Below, one piece after another: positions 1 to 8,597 of a stretch of DNA of 64,000 bases. Below the pieces are notes generated by a model. The model saw only the letters and a program-made list of their open reading frames with translations, searched no databases and was not told the DNA's origin. Made by a program: the position numbers and the translations under genes. Positions within the stretch are counted from its first letter, which is position 1. Each line of letters opens with the position of its first letter. Origin of the DNA: Sphingobacterium sp. HMA12 (lineage in GTDB: Bacteria; Bacteroidota; Bacteroidia; Sphingobacteriales; Sphingobacteriaceae). The DNA lies in NCBI RefSeq assembly GCF_002933815.1, contig NZ_BEYR01000001.1, forward strand, positions 2,101,765-2,165,764, read 5' to 3'.

Positions 1-1314
1 TTATGCATTGTTTCACTGGGAGGACTGCTTTTTGGCTTCGACATGGCGGTTATCGCCGGCGCTTTACCGCTCGTGAAGGGATTTTTTGGATTATCTCCCC
101 TGCAGGAAGGTATTTTTGTTAGTTCAGCACTGGTCGGATGCATTATTGGTGTATTCTTTACGGGCTCTTTTACGGACAAATATGGCCGTAAACAAGCATT
201 TATAGTTGCATCGTTGCTTTTCTTATTATCTGCAATTGGCTGCGGATTCAGTCCTAGTTATACTATATTGATCGCGAGCAGGGGCATTGGCGGACTCGGT
301 GTTGGTATAGCTTCCATCGTGGTTCCCCTTTATCTTGCTGAAATATCCCCTAGTAAATTCAGAGGCAGATCAGTTACCTGTTATCAATTGGCGATTACAT
401 TTGGTATTCTGATCGCCTATATTAGTAACTATTTCATTCTTCAATTCCATTCCTTGCCGCAGGCGGAGCTTTGGCGTGGCATGTTTTTAGTTGGCGCGAT
501 CCCTGCTATCTTACTTAGTATAGGGGTTTATTTTATCCCAGAGAGTCCACGCTGGCTTGCTAAAATTGGGCGAAACGAAGAAGTCGCAGCAATTCGTACC
601 AAACTTGGTTTAACGGACCTGTATGATTCGCCAAGCCCGGCCAAAGGAAATATGAAGGAGCTGTTTTCTCCCATCTACCGCAGAGCATTTCTGTTAGGTC
701 TATTTTTACCCTTATTTTCTCAACTGAGCGGAATCAATGCCATCGTCTATTACGGTCCAAGTATACTGTTGGAATCGGGTATTTCCTTAGCGAATTCTTA
801 TCATGCACAATTGTTTTTTGGTGCGGCGAATGTGTTATTTACCTGTTTTGCCATCTGGAAAGTAGATAATTGGGGAAGAAGACCCTTATACATTTTAGGA
901 ACATTGGGGGCCACCATTAGTTTGCTTGTAACGGGGTATCTTTTCAGTCAGGAACAACCAAACAATGTTGCATTGATTGTTTCCATCCTACTCTTCTTGT
1001 TTTTCTTTGCTTTTTCTATCGGTCCGTTAAAATTTGTGGTCGCAGCGGAAATATTTCCGAATGCCATACGGGCCCGGGCGATGGGAATAAGCATTATGGT
1101 GATGTGGATTTCCGATGCGATCGTCGGCCAGCTGACGCCTATTTTGCTCGCATCCTGGGGAGCGAGTTATACCTTTTGGTTATTTGCTTTTTTCTGTGCG
1201 ATAGCTTTTATCGTCGTGCTGGGATATTTACCGGAAACGAAGGGCAAACCTTTGGAAGAAATCGAAAAATACTGGATTGAAAAATCAAATAAAAAGCAGA
1301 ATAACGACGCATAA
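1..1314 (+). CDS. MFS sugar porter (5'-truncated by window edge)
   Basis: Major facilitator superfamily sugar transporter of the sugar porter type, probably a proton symporter for a monosaccharide in the inner membrane. The open frame continues to base 1 without a start: the codons before the first Met at 43 read LCIVSLGGLLFGFD, the usual first-helix motif, so the true start lies upstream of the window. Visible signatures are the loop 2-3 motif DKYGRK, the PESPRWL motif in the middle loop, and the C-terminal PETKGKPLEEIE. About 12 hydrophobic segments are present. A mannose-6-phosphate-isomerase-like gene follows 62 bp downstream on the same strand, which fits sugar uptake followed by isomerisation. 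The substrate cannot be read from sequence. Confidence 0.93.
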   Translation, partial: LCIVSLGGLLFGFDMAVIAGALPLVKGFFGLSPLQEGIFVSSALVGCIIGVFFTGSFTDKYGRKQAFIVASLLFLLSAIGCGFSPSYTILIASRGIGGLGVGIASIVVPLYLAEISPSKFRGRSVTCYQLAITFGILIAYISNYFILQFHSLPQAELWRGMFLVGAIPAILLSIGVYFIPESPRWLAKIGRNEEVAAIRTKLGLTDLYDSPSPAKGNMKELFSPIYRRAFLLGLFLPLFSQLSGINAIVYYGPSILLESGISLANSYHAQLFFGAANVLFTCFAIWKVDNWGRRPLYILGTLGATISLLVTGYLFSQEQPNNVALIVSILLFLFFFAFSIGPLKFVVAAEIFPNAIRARAMGISIMVMWISDAIVGQLTPILLASWGASYTFWLFAFFCAIAFIVVLGYLPETKGKPLEEIEKYWIEKSNKKQNNDA

Positions 1315-1376
1315 CTTCGTTCAATTATCCCCTATTATTTTAGTCATTTTTTTACATACGCAATAAATAACATCTT

Positions 1377-3125
1377 ATGTATTCCAATACTCAAACGACA
1401 TCTTTTCAATACGACATCTTACCTACATTTCCAGTTCAGGGCAAATTGTCAAACTCTTATCATGAGTTGGTCGATCACCTGATCCAAAATCATATACACT
1501 GCATAGATGGGTTTGTTGGCATAAATTGGGAAACACCGGTGCAGCATATCCAACAGGAATTTGTTAAGCGGGGATTAACGGTACGATTTGTTTCCATGGA
1601 AACAGCATTGCTCCCTGAAGAAGCGATCGAGGAGAAAGTCGCTCCTTATCTTGGCGGTGATGACCCATTATTCGGAAAAAAAACACCGCTTGAATTGATC
1701 ACATATTTTGATACGGTCAAATTGGCTGCACTTCAGAAAATGCTAAACCAGGCTACCGACAGTGAATACCTCATTTTTTATGGTCCTGGAGCAGCCCTCC
1801 TTGACACATCAGGTCCGGTGATGTACATCGACCTGCCCAAAAATGTACTTATTCAACGCATGCGTGCCGGACTGGCCGGAAATCTGGCCTGTGCAAAACA
1901 AACAAGTCAAAAAGAGCTTTATAAACGGTACTACTTTGTCGATTGGGAACTCCTAAACCGACATAAACGGGCCATAGTATCACGCGTGGAGATTCTTGCC
2001 GATCAACAATCCGCTGAAAACCTACCATGGATCTTAGGAAATGATTTAAAAGCGACCCTACATGTAATGTCTAAAAATTACTTTCGAGTAAAACCAACAT
2101 TCGAACCCGGAGTCTGGGGCGGACAATGGATGAAGGAACATTTAACTGGTATTGATCAACAGGTTAAAAATTACGCATGGTCTTTTGAAATGATTGTTCC
2201 CGAAAACGGTATTTTACTTGAGAATAAGGGGCTAGTGCTTGAAATTTCATTTGATCAACTGATGTTTCAGGAAAGTTCAAATGTCCTGGGCGCTGCACAG
2301 CCACGTTTTGATGTCGAGTTTCCAATCCGGTTTAATTTTCTGGACACTTTTGCTGGCGGCAATCTTTCCATTCAGTGTCACCCTAGTCCAAGTTATGCAA
2401 AAGCCGAATTTGGAGAAAATTTCACCCAGGACGAATCCTATTACGTTGTCGACAGAAAGGGCGATGCGCAGGTCTACCTGGGATTTCAGGAGGATATCGA
2501 TGCGGACAACTTCCGTACTGTTCTTGAAGAGAGCTTCCATACGGGCCAACCGATCGCCATTGACAAGTACGTCCAAAAATTTGACTCACAAAAGCATCAG
2601 TTATATTTAATTCCCCATGGTACTGTGCATTCTTCGGGAACAAATAACCTTGTACTGGAAATCAGCGCCACCCCCTACAACTACACGTTTAAGATGTACG
2701 ACTGGGTACGCCCTGATTTAGACGGCAAGCCACGTCCATTAAATATCGACAGGGCTTTCGCTAACCTTAATTTTAACCGAAAAGGCGACGTTGTCAAAGA
2801 TACGCTGCTGTCCAAACCAGCGGTTTATACAATCGATACCCAGGCATCGAAAATACATTTGCCGACACATGAAGATCATTTCTATGATGTTTATAGGTAC
2901 GAATTTGCGGACGAGGTGAAGATTGAGACAAAAGGTCAATGCCATATTATGATGCTTGTTGAAGGGGAAGCGGTGGAACTGACGACCGCCAATGGCATGA
3001 AAAAAACCTTCCATTATGCCGAGACTTTCGCTATTCCCGCTGCTGCGCATTCTTATTCGCTCCGCAACCTGGGGACTGTTCAGGCGAAAGTAATACAGTC
3101 TTTTGTCAAAGATCATAAATGTTAA
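1377..3125 (+). CDS. class I mannose-6-phosphate isomerase-like protein with N-terminal kinase-like domain
   Basis: 582 residues. The C-terminal half is a cupin of the class I phosphomannose isomerase type: a WGGQW segment near residue 247, zinc-ligand candidates Q333 and H335 in the SIQCHPS motif, E353 in QDESYYVV, and a His in PHGTVHSS near 414-418. Such enzymes interconvert mannose-6-phosphate and fructose-6-phosphate in the cytoplasm. The first ~230 residues are extra compared with the common 300-400 aa enzymes and look like a uridine-kinase-like fold (an IDGFVGINWE strand and a YYFVDWELL segment) without a recognisable Walker A loop. The gene sits between a sugar transporter and a glycosidase-like lipoprotein. 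The role is inferred; the real substrate could be another sugar phosphate. Confidence 0.8.
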   Translation: MYSNTQTTSFQYDILPTFPVQGKLSNSYHELVDHLIQNHIHCIDGFVGINWETPVQHIQQEFVKRGLTVRFVSMETALLPEEAIEEKVAPYLGGDDPLFGKKTPLELITYFDTVKLAALQKMLNQATDSEYLIFYGPGAALLDTSGPVMYIDLPKNVLIQRMRAGLAGNLACAKQTSQKELYKRYYFVDWELLNRHKRAIVSRVEILADQQSAENLPWILGNDLKATLHVMSKNYFRVKPTFEPGVWGGQWMKEHLTGIDQQVKNYAWSFEMIVPENGILLENKGLVLEISFDQLMFQESSNVLGAAQPRFDVEFPIRFNFLDTFAGGNLSIQCHPSPSYAKAEFGENFTQDESYYVVDRKGDAQVYLGFQEDIDADNFRTVLEESFHTGQPIAIDKYVQKFDSQKHQLYLIPHGTVHSSGTNNLVLEISATPYNYTFKMYDWVRPDLDGKPRPLNIDRAFANLNFNRKGDVVKDTLLSKPAVYTIDTQASKIHLPTHEDHFYDVYRYEFADEVKIETKGQCHIMMLVEGEAVELTTANGMKKTFHYAETFAIPAAAHSYSLRNLGTVQAKVIQSFVKDHKC

Positions 3126-3158
3126 TATTAAGTATACAACGATAGAAAAAACAGCATT

Positions 3159-4454
3159 ATGAGAAATTTATATTTCGCGTTATCTACTTCATTGTTGCTA
3201 TTATCCTGCAATGGTGGTAGTAATAAATCCACAGCAAACGGCACACAGCAAAACGCCGTACAGGATAGTAGCTTCCAACTCGTCAAAGATATGGCGAGCA
3301 AGGTTATCAAAGCCGGATTCAATGCAGGTGACGGTTATAATGAAGTATGGATCAGGGATTACAATACCTTCATTACTTTAGCAACCAAAGTGCACCCCCA
3401 CGAGCAGATCAAAGATCAGTTGGCACTATTTTTCAAATTACAGGAAACTGATGGTAATATCGCAGACGGTTTTGTCAAAAAATCCAGTTTAAAGAATGGT
3501 GTTTCCGACTATTATACGATCACTAATCCACTGGCTCCGGAATATGCCGCACATAAAAATACGGTTGAAACCGATCAGGAAACATCCTTGATCCAGGCAG
3601 TTCACAAATATATCGTAGCAACCAAGGACAGCTCTTTTCTCGCACAAAAAATAGGCGAAACGACAGTGAAAGAGCGGATGGAACAGGCTTTGCAATTTTT
3701 AATGGACAAACGCTATAATGGTACCTATGGCCTATTGTGGGGGGCCACAACAGTCGATTGGGGTGATGTGCAGCCAGAACACGATTGGGGGGTCCATTTG
3801 GATAAAAACTCGCATATTGCCCTGGATATTTATGATAACGCTATGTTTTTAATTGCTTTAGACAATTACATGGACCTTTTCCCCGATAAAAAAGAAAAAT
3901 GGGGTAAGGTCAGAACCACAATTGCCAGCAATACCATGAAACATCTTTGGGACGATAAAAATCAAAAATTCATCCCTCACATCTACATCAACGGGTCGCC
4001 ATTTCCAAAAGATTTTGATGAAAATCAGATCTACTATCATGGCGGAACAGCCATTGCCATTGAGGCAAACCTGCTTAGCAAAGATCAAATCAAAACTTCC
4101 CTGGACAAGATGATCAAAAATGTAAAAGATGCCGGAGCAGCTACCATTGGATTAACCGTATATCCGACTTATCCGGCAGGTTTTTTCAAAAATAAAGGCA
4201 TGTATCCTTATGGTTACCAGAATGGCGGGGATTGGACCTGGTTTGGAGGGAGAATGATCCAACAACTGGTTAAAAATGGCTTCCAGCAGGAAGCTTATGA
4301 ACAGATCAAACCCATGTTGGCCCGTGTTATTAAAAATAAAGGCTTCTACGAATGGTACACGAAAGACAATAAACCTGAAGGTTCCGGAACCTTTAGGGGC
4401 GAGGCTGGTGTGCTTTATGATGCGATCACCTTATTGGAAAATACAGGGAAATAA
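3159..4454 (+). CDS. lipoprotein, six-hairpin glycosidase-like
   Basis: 431 residues starting with a lipoprotein signal peptide (lipobox LLSC, Cys about residue 17). The body is rich in aromatic and acidic helix-loop motifs (VWIRDYNTF, ETDQETSLIQA, GGDWTWFGGRMI) typical of (alpha/alpha)6 six-hairpin glycosidases; the family (GH15, GH63 or GH125-like) could not be fixed. It is probably anchored in the periplasm or outer membrane, where it would release sugars for the transporter encoded upstream. It starts 33 bp after the isomerase gene, so the three genes likely form one transcript ending at the hairpin at 4483. Confidence 0.7.
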   Translation: MRNLYFALSTSLLLLSCNGGSNKSTANGTQQNAVQDSSFQLVKDMASKVIKAGFNAGDGYNEVWIRDYNTFITLATKVHPHEQIKDQLALFFKLQETDGNIADGFVKKSSLKNGVSDYYTITNPLAPEYAAHKNTVETDQETSLIQAVHKYIVATKDSSFLAQKIGETTVKERMEQALQFLMDKRYNGTYGLLWGATTVDWGDVQPEHDWGVHLDKNSHIALDIYDNAMFLIALDNYMDLFPDKKEKWGKVRTTIASNTMKHLWDDKNQKFIPHIYINGSPFPKDFDENQIYYHGGTAIAIEANLLSKDQIKTSLDKMIKNVKDAGAATIGLTVYPTYPAGFFKNKGMYPYGYQNGGDWTWFGGRMIQQLVKNGFQQEAYEQIKPMLARVIKNKGFYEWYTKDNKPEGSGTFRGEAGVLYDAITLLENTGK

Positions 4455-4482
4455 CCCCCAGTATTTATACACAACAAATAAA

Positions 4483-4513
4483 ATAGGGTGTCCAAAAAGA
4501 TTGGACACCCTAT
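4483..4513 (+). terminator. perfect 13-bp hairpin after the sugar operon
   Basis: The arms ATAGGGTGTCCAA (4483-4495) and TTGGACACCCTAT (4501-4513) are perfectly complementary around a 5-nt AAAGA loop. It lies 29 bp past the stop of the glycosidase-like gene and before the convergent minus-strand gene, so it could stop transcription from either side. No strong U tract follows on the + strand. The core GGGTGTCC/GGACACCC recurs in the terminator at 47542. Confidence 0.7.
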
Positions 4514-4663
4514 CACCATTTAATTGCTACGACTCACTATCCATAAGTCATATTCCCCATACCTTTTAAGTACTGACTAACTATTGCTTCAGTATAGACT
4601 AAGTATTTATTCAGTAGGCGTATCATCAATGGAGAAAACTACTTTGTCTGTACTTTATCATCG

Positions 4664-6100
4664 CTAGAACCTGATTGTATCCGTAGCGATAAATGGCAAT
4701 CGGTAATTACCTGTGTCGATGCGCACCTTACCATGTAATGCTTTTAAGGCCATACTGTCCCTATCGTCCGTTTGGTAGATATATACATTTTTCAAATTAG
4801 GAATATCTTTTAAATTCGCCAAACCCTTTGCGGTTACTTTTGTTCCCACCAGGTTCAGATACGTCAATTTTTGCAAGCTTTTCAATTGGGACAGGCCACC
4901 ATCAGAGACTTTTGTATGCTCGAGATGCAAACGCGAGATGGCGGGCATGGATTTTATCGTAGAAAATGCCTGGTCTGTGATCGCGGTATGCCCAAGTTTC
5001 AGTTGAACGATATTCTCTTTAATGGTTAACAGTTCCTGGAGATCCTTATCATTAAACTGTGGGTAGTTGATGGCATTGACCAGCACTAGATTATTTTCTT
5101 TAGCCACAGGAATGATTTTAATACCTTTTGCCTGCCAGGCATCAACTTTATCCTTTGGTAAATCGGGTGCTTTGGGAAAATCCGCATACAATACCTGCGA
5201 AGCTTCCTGCTCTCCTGTTTCCAGCTTTTTCAATATTGCTGCAATTTCCTTCGTCTGTGTGAGTTGGCTCACTCTTTTATCGAAGCTCGCCCCTTGATCA
5301 ATCCACCAGGCAATCAATTTGATCTGATCGACACTGATAGGTGTACGCCCTTTCGGTGGCATTCTTTTTTTGTGCCCTTCCGGTAATATCAGTCGCGCAT
5401 ACAATTCACTTTCTTTCGAATTGTTGCCCTTCAGCACCTTTCCATTTTCACCTCCTTTTAACAGATTTTCTTTTGTCTGTAAGGCCAATCCTCCCTCCTG
5501 TTTCCGATCACCATGGCAGCTCTGACAACGTTGTTTGAGTATGGGTTGTATAATACCGTCATATACGGCAGCCTCTTGTACATTCTCAACAATTAAAAGC
5601 TCGTCACTGCTTTCCTCCACACCAAAAGTCTTTTTCATCGCCTGTGGCATAGCTTCAAGAAAATAACCTTTCCCATGTGTTAGGGTACCACCGTAGTGGC
5701 CTGTGACTCCCAGTAATATGACCAGGATCAAAAATAACCAAAAACGAAACCATACGATTTTTTTTGACCATTGCAGTGCCGCGCTTTTTTTGCGGTAAAG
5801 GAAATAAAGCAGTAGGCTACATACCGCGACCGCAATACCCAACCACTGATGGTAATTGAGTACATCGATTTCATAACCGCCGTTGCGTGAAAGCAGAAAT
5901 CCCGAAAGAGCAGCAAACACAGCAGCCATACTACCCAATAACAAGGACAATCTAATCGCCGGCAGGTATGGATTTTCTTTTGTGAATCGTTCCAGAAACG
6001 CCATCACAAACGCAATCAATAAAATTCCGATGGGTAAATGCACTAAGATGGGATGAAACCGTCCCAAAAAGGCCATCAATTCTTCAAGAAAAACCATCAT
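4664..6100 (-). CDS. membrane protein: DUF2231 + planctomycete-type cytochrome c + leucine-rich repeats
   Basis: 478 residues. The N-terminal part has about four membrane helices (roughly 16-36, 50-72, 84-102, 118-134) with the HPILVHLPIG motif of DUF2231. A soluble domain follows with one haem c site, C192-QS-C195-H196, and the RMPPKGR motif usual in planctomycete-type cytochrome c (PSCyt1) domains. Residues ~340-440 hold short leucine-rich repeats. It is probably an inner-membrane protein with its haem domain in the periplasm, passing electrons from periplasmic oxidation. Its start overlaps the stop of the upstream gene by 4 bases (ATGA), which suggests translational coupling. It is the last gene of the four-gene operon. 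The cellular role is not known. Confidence 0.85.
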   Translation of the reverse strand: MMVFLEELMAFLGRFHPILVHLPIGILLIAFVMAFLERFTKENPYLPAIRLSLLLGSMAAVFAALSGFLLSRNGGYEIDVLNYHQWLGIAVAVCSLLLYFLYRKKSAALQWSKKIVWFRFWLFLILVILLGVTGHYGGTLTHGKGYFLEAMPQAMKKTFGVEESSDELLIVENVQEAAVYDGIIQPILKQRCQSCHGDRKQEGGLALQTKENLLKGGENGKVLKGNNSKESELYARLILPEGHKKRMPPKGRTPISVDQIKLIAWWIDQGASFDKRVSQLTQTKEIAAILKKLETGEQEASQVLYADFPKAPDLPKDKVDAWQAKGIKIIPVAKENNLVLVNAINYPQFNDKDLQELLTIKENIVQLKLGHTAITDQAFSTIKSMPAISRLHLEHTKVSDGGLSQLKSLQKLTYLNLVGTKVTAKGLANLKDIPNLKNVYIYQTDDRDSMALKALHGKVRIDTGNYRLPFIATDTIRF

Positions 6101-6978
6101 TCTTTATACCTATCTTTGAGTAAATTCAACATATATACATTTACGGACCATTGATCTGCCACCGGTTGTTGTGTAAAAGGTAGTGTAGGCAGATAGCCTG
6201 CCGGACCAAATTCAGTGGTAATGGTCAACACCTTTGCTCCGCTTTGTTTATGTTGGGCGACAATCTCATCCCACCAGGCAAGATGTTGATTGACCGTACT
6301 TTTCCATTCCGGTGCCGCAGGATCATTGACCTGAGGCCCTTCAGGATGTCCGATCCGGGCATGGATATGTTCTGTCCGGGCAAGTGCCAAAGAAACGGCT
6401 TCAGCTTGATCAGCAAGCAAAGACTCATGTACATTGCACCAGTGTGAAATATCCAAAGCAAGCCTTAAAGAAGGGATTTTTGTTAAATAATCTTTGGTCA
6501 GGTGTGCCGCAAAGCTAAATCGACCACGATGTGTCTCATGGTAAACCGGAATATGCTGTTTTTCCATAATCACTTGACCAATGTCGATTAATTGCTTATT
6601 CTGTTCAAATGCGTAATATTCTTTACCTGTATGGCAATTGATATAATCCGGTTTTATGCTTGCAGCTTCTTCTAGATTACGTTTAAAACTTTCACGGTAC
6701 TGCTCAAATGAAGATCCGGAACCACCGGAAAGCAGACCTAAACGCAGACTATATTTTTGCAGGGCATCAATCATTTCTTTTCGTTCTTTTTGATCCCCGG
6801 GGAGCCAGGCTTCTACCCCATCATAGCCCGCCTTTTTCACGCGTTCACAAAACCGGTCCCAAGAATCCGCATTTCCCCAATTGGTACAATAGTACTTTAT
6901 GTGTAATTTCTCTTGTTGCTGTGCCTGAAGTGTATAAAGGTTGGCCATCAGAAGGATTAATACTAGAAATCTTTTCAT
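6097..6978 (-). CDS. exported sugar phosphate isomerase/epimerase-like TIM barrel protein
   Basis: 293 residues with a signal peptide (MKRFLVLILLMANLYTLQAQ, cleavage after AQ likely). The mature part matches the xylose isomerase-like TIM barrel family (AP_endonuc_2): GYDGVEAWLPGD near residue 55, PVYHETHRGRFSF, LALDISHWCNV, EHIHARIGHPEGPQ and TTEFGP, each carrying likely metal ligands (E, D/H, H, E). An exported member cannot act on cytoplasmic sugar phosphates, so a free or oxidised sugar is a more likely substrate. It sits three bases after the DUF1501 gene and overlaps the cytochrome gene by 4 bases, so the three are probably made together. Confidence 0.8.
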   Translation of the reverse strand: MKRFLVLILLMANLYTLQAQQQEKLHIKYYCTNWGNADSWDRFCERVKKAGYDGVEAWLPGDQKERKEMIDALQKYSLRLGLLSGGSGSSFEQYRESFKRNLEEAASIKPDYINCHTGKEYYAFEQNKQLIDIGQVIMEKQHIPVYHETHRGRFSFAAHLTKDYLTKIPSLRLALDISHWCNVHESLLADQAEAVSLALARTEHIHARIGHPEGPQVNDPAAPEWKSTVNQHLAWWDEIVAQHKQSGAKVLTITTEFGPAGYLPTLPFTQQPVADQWSVNVYMLNLLKDRYKE

Positions 6979-6981
6979 TCG

Positions 6982-8481
6982 TTAAATAATAGCCTGTATA
7001 AGTTCACCTTCCACATCCGTCAAACGGAATGGTCGGCCTTGAAAGTCATAGGTAAATTTTTCATGGTCAAATCCCAGGAGATGGAGCATGGTGGCATGCA
7101 CATCATGTACGGAAGCCCTTCCTTCAACTCCAGCAAAACCAATATCGTCCGTTTGCCCGTAGCTGATGCCGTTACGTATACCGCCACCCGCCATCCAGAT
7201 GGTATAGGCGTCGGTATGATGATCTCTCCCAAGGAATGGCATATCACTATTGTCACGATTCTCCTGCATTGGCGTCCGTCCAAACTCCCCGCCCCAGACA
7301 ACCAATGTATCCTCCAATAAACCCCGTTGTTTCAGATCCAAGATCAGTGCCGTCATCGGGCGATCAATTTCACGACATTTATTTCGAAATCCAAGATCTA
7401 TGGAGTCCGCTGCATTTGTACCATGGCTATCCCAGCCCCAGTCAAACAATTGTACAAAACGCACCCCCTGTTCAACAAGCTTGCGGGCCAATAGGCAGTT
7501 ATTGGCGAAAGATTCCTTTCCGGGTTCGGTGCCATATAATTCATGGATATAAGCCGGTTCATTATTGATATTCATCACTTCAGGTACGGCGACCTGCATT
7601 TTATAAGCCATTTCATACTGTGCAATCCGTGATAGTGTCTCGGGATCTTTAAATGTGTCATACTCCGTTTTGTTTACATTATTGATCGCATCGATAAGAT
7701 TGCGCTTCATATCCCGGTCCATTCCCTCAGGATCAGCAATATACAATACAGGGTCTCCCTTTGAACGGCACTGCACCCCTTGATAGACCGATGGCAGAAA
7801 ACCGCTTCCCCAGACGCTCTTTCCCGCATCCGGCGTTTTACCCCCAGAAGTCAGCACCACAAATCCCGGTAAATTGCTATTTTCTGAGCCTAGGCCATAA
7901 GTCACCCATGAACCAATGCTTGGACGCCCCAATCGGGCACTTCCGGTATGCATAAACAGCTGTGCCGGTCCATGGTTAAATTGGTCCGTATGAACGGCTT
8001 TCAAAAAACTGACGTCATCAACCACCTGACTAAAATGAGGCAAATGATCGGATACCCAAGCTCCACTTTCACCATATTGTTTGAAAGACGCCTGTGGCCC
8101 CAGCATTTTAGGTACCCCACGGATAAAGGCAAATTTCTTTCCGGCCAAAAGCGATTGCGGGCAGGGTTGATTATGTAATTTCTGCAATGCAGGTTTATAA
8201 TCAAACAATTCAAGCTGCGAAGGGGCTCCCGCCATATGTAAATAGATCACACTTTTGGCTTTACCGGGAAAATGGGGCGATTTAGGAATCAACGGATTTA
8301 AAGCATTCAGATCTAAATTTCCTTTTGATCCGGATGTGTCCCATCCCCCGCAACTTGCCAAAAGACTTCCCAATGCAATACCGCCAATACCAGCGACACA
8401 ATCTTTTAGAAAATGTCTTCTTGTCACAGCCTTCAATTCAGATTGCTGTGCTTCTTCGATTAATTTATTCAGATCTTTCAT
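6982..8481 (-). CDS. DUF1501 protein, Tat-exported lipoprotein
   Basis: 499 residues from the ATG at 8481; an upstream in-frame TTG would add three residues but is less likely. The N-terminus carries a twin-arginine motif TRRHFLKD near residue 20 and then a lipobox-like LLASC, pointing to Tat export and lipid anchoring. The rest matches DUF1501, a family related to sulfatases and alkaline phosphatases: YLHMAGAPSQLELFD, WGWDSHGTN, VVWGGEFGRTPM and GRDHHTDAYTIWMAGGG. No enzyme activity is established for the family that I know of. In many bacteria a DUF1501 gene directly follows a DUF1549/DUF1553 cytochrome gene, as it does here (8598-11354), so the two products probably work as a pair. Confidence 0.88.
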   Translation of the reverse strand: MKDLNKLIEEAQQSELKAVTRRHFLKDCVAGIGGIALGSLLASCGGWDTSGSKGNLDLNALNPLIPKSPHFPGKAKSVIYLHMAGAPSQLELFDYKPALQKLHNQPCPQSLLAGKKFAFIRGVPKMLGPQASFKQYGESGAWVSDHLPHFSQVVDDVSFLKAVHTDQFNHGPAQLFMHTGSARLGRPSIGSWVTYGLGSENSNLPGFVVLTSGGKTPDAGKSVWGSGFLPSVYQGVQCRSKGDPVLYIADPEGMDRDMKRNLIDAINNVNKTEYDTFKDPETLSRIAQYEMAYKMQVAVPEVMNINNEPAYIHELYGTEPGKESFANNCLLARKLVEQGVRFVQLFDWGWDSHGTNAADSIDLGFRNKCREIDRPMTALILDLKQRGLLEDTLVVWGGEFGRTPMQENRDNSDMPFLGRDHHTDAYTIWMAGGGIRNGISYGQTDDIGFAGVEGRASVHDVHATMLHLLGFDHEKFTYDFQGRPFRLTDVEGELIQAII

Positions 8482-8597
8482 TAGCGTCAATCTTTTTTAA
8501 TAGCACCGATTCTACCATGAATCTATTGTTTATCCCGATTTCCTGTTTTATTCAGCTGCCGGGATTTCATTACCATTATGTATTTTGAATCTATTCT

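Noticed and set aside
2277..2643. Overlapping short frames inside the phosphomannose-isomerase-like gene
   Set aside because: They are alternative-frame shadows of the conserved cupin region.
7236..7568. + strand frames antisense to the DUF1501 gene
   Set aside because: The minus-strand frame has clear DUF1501 motifs; the antisense translations have no recognisable domain.
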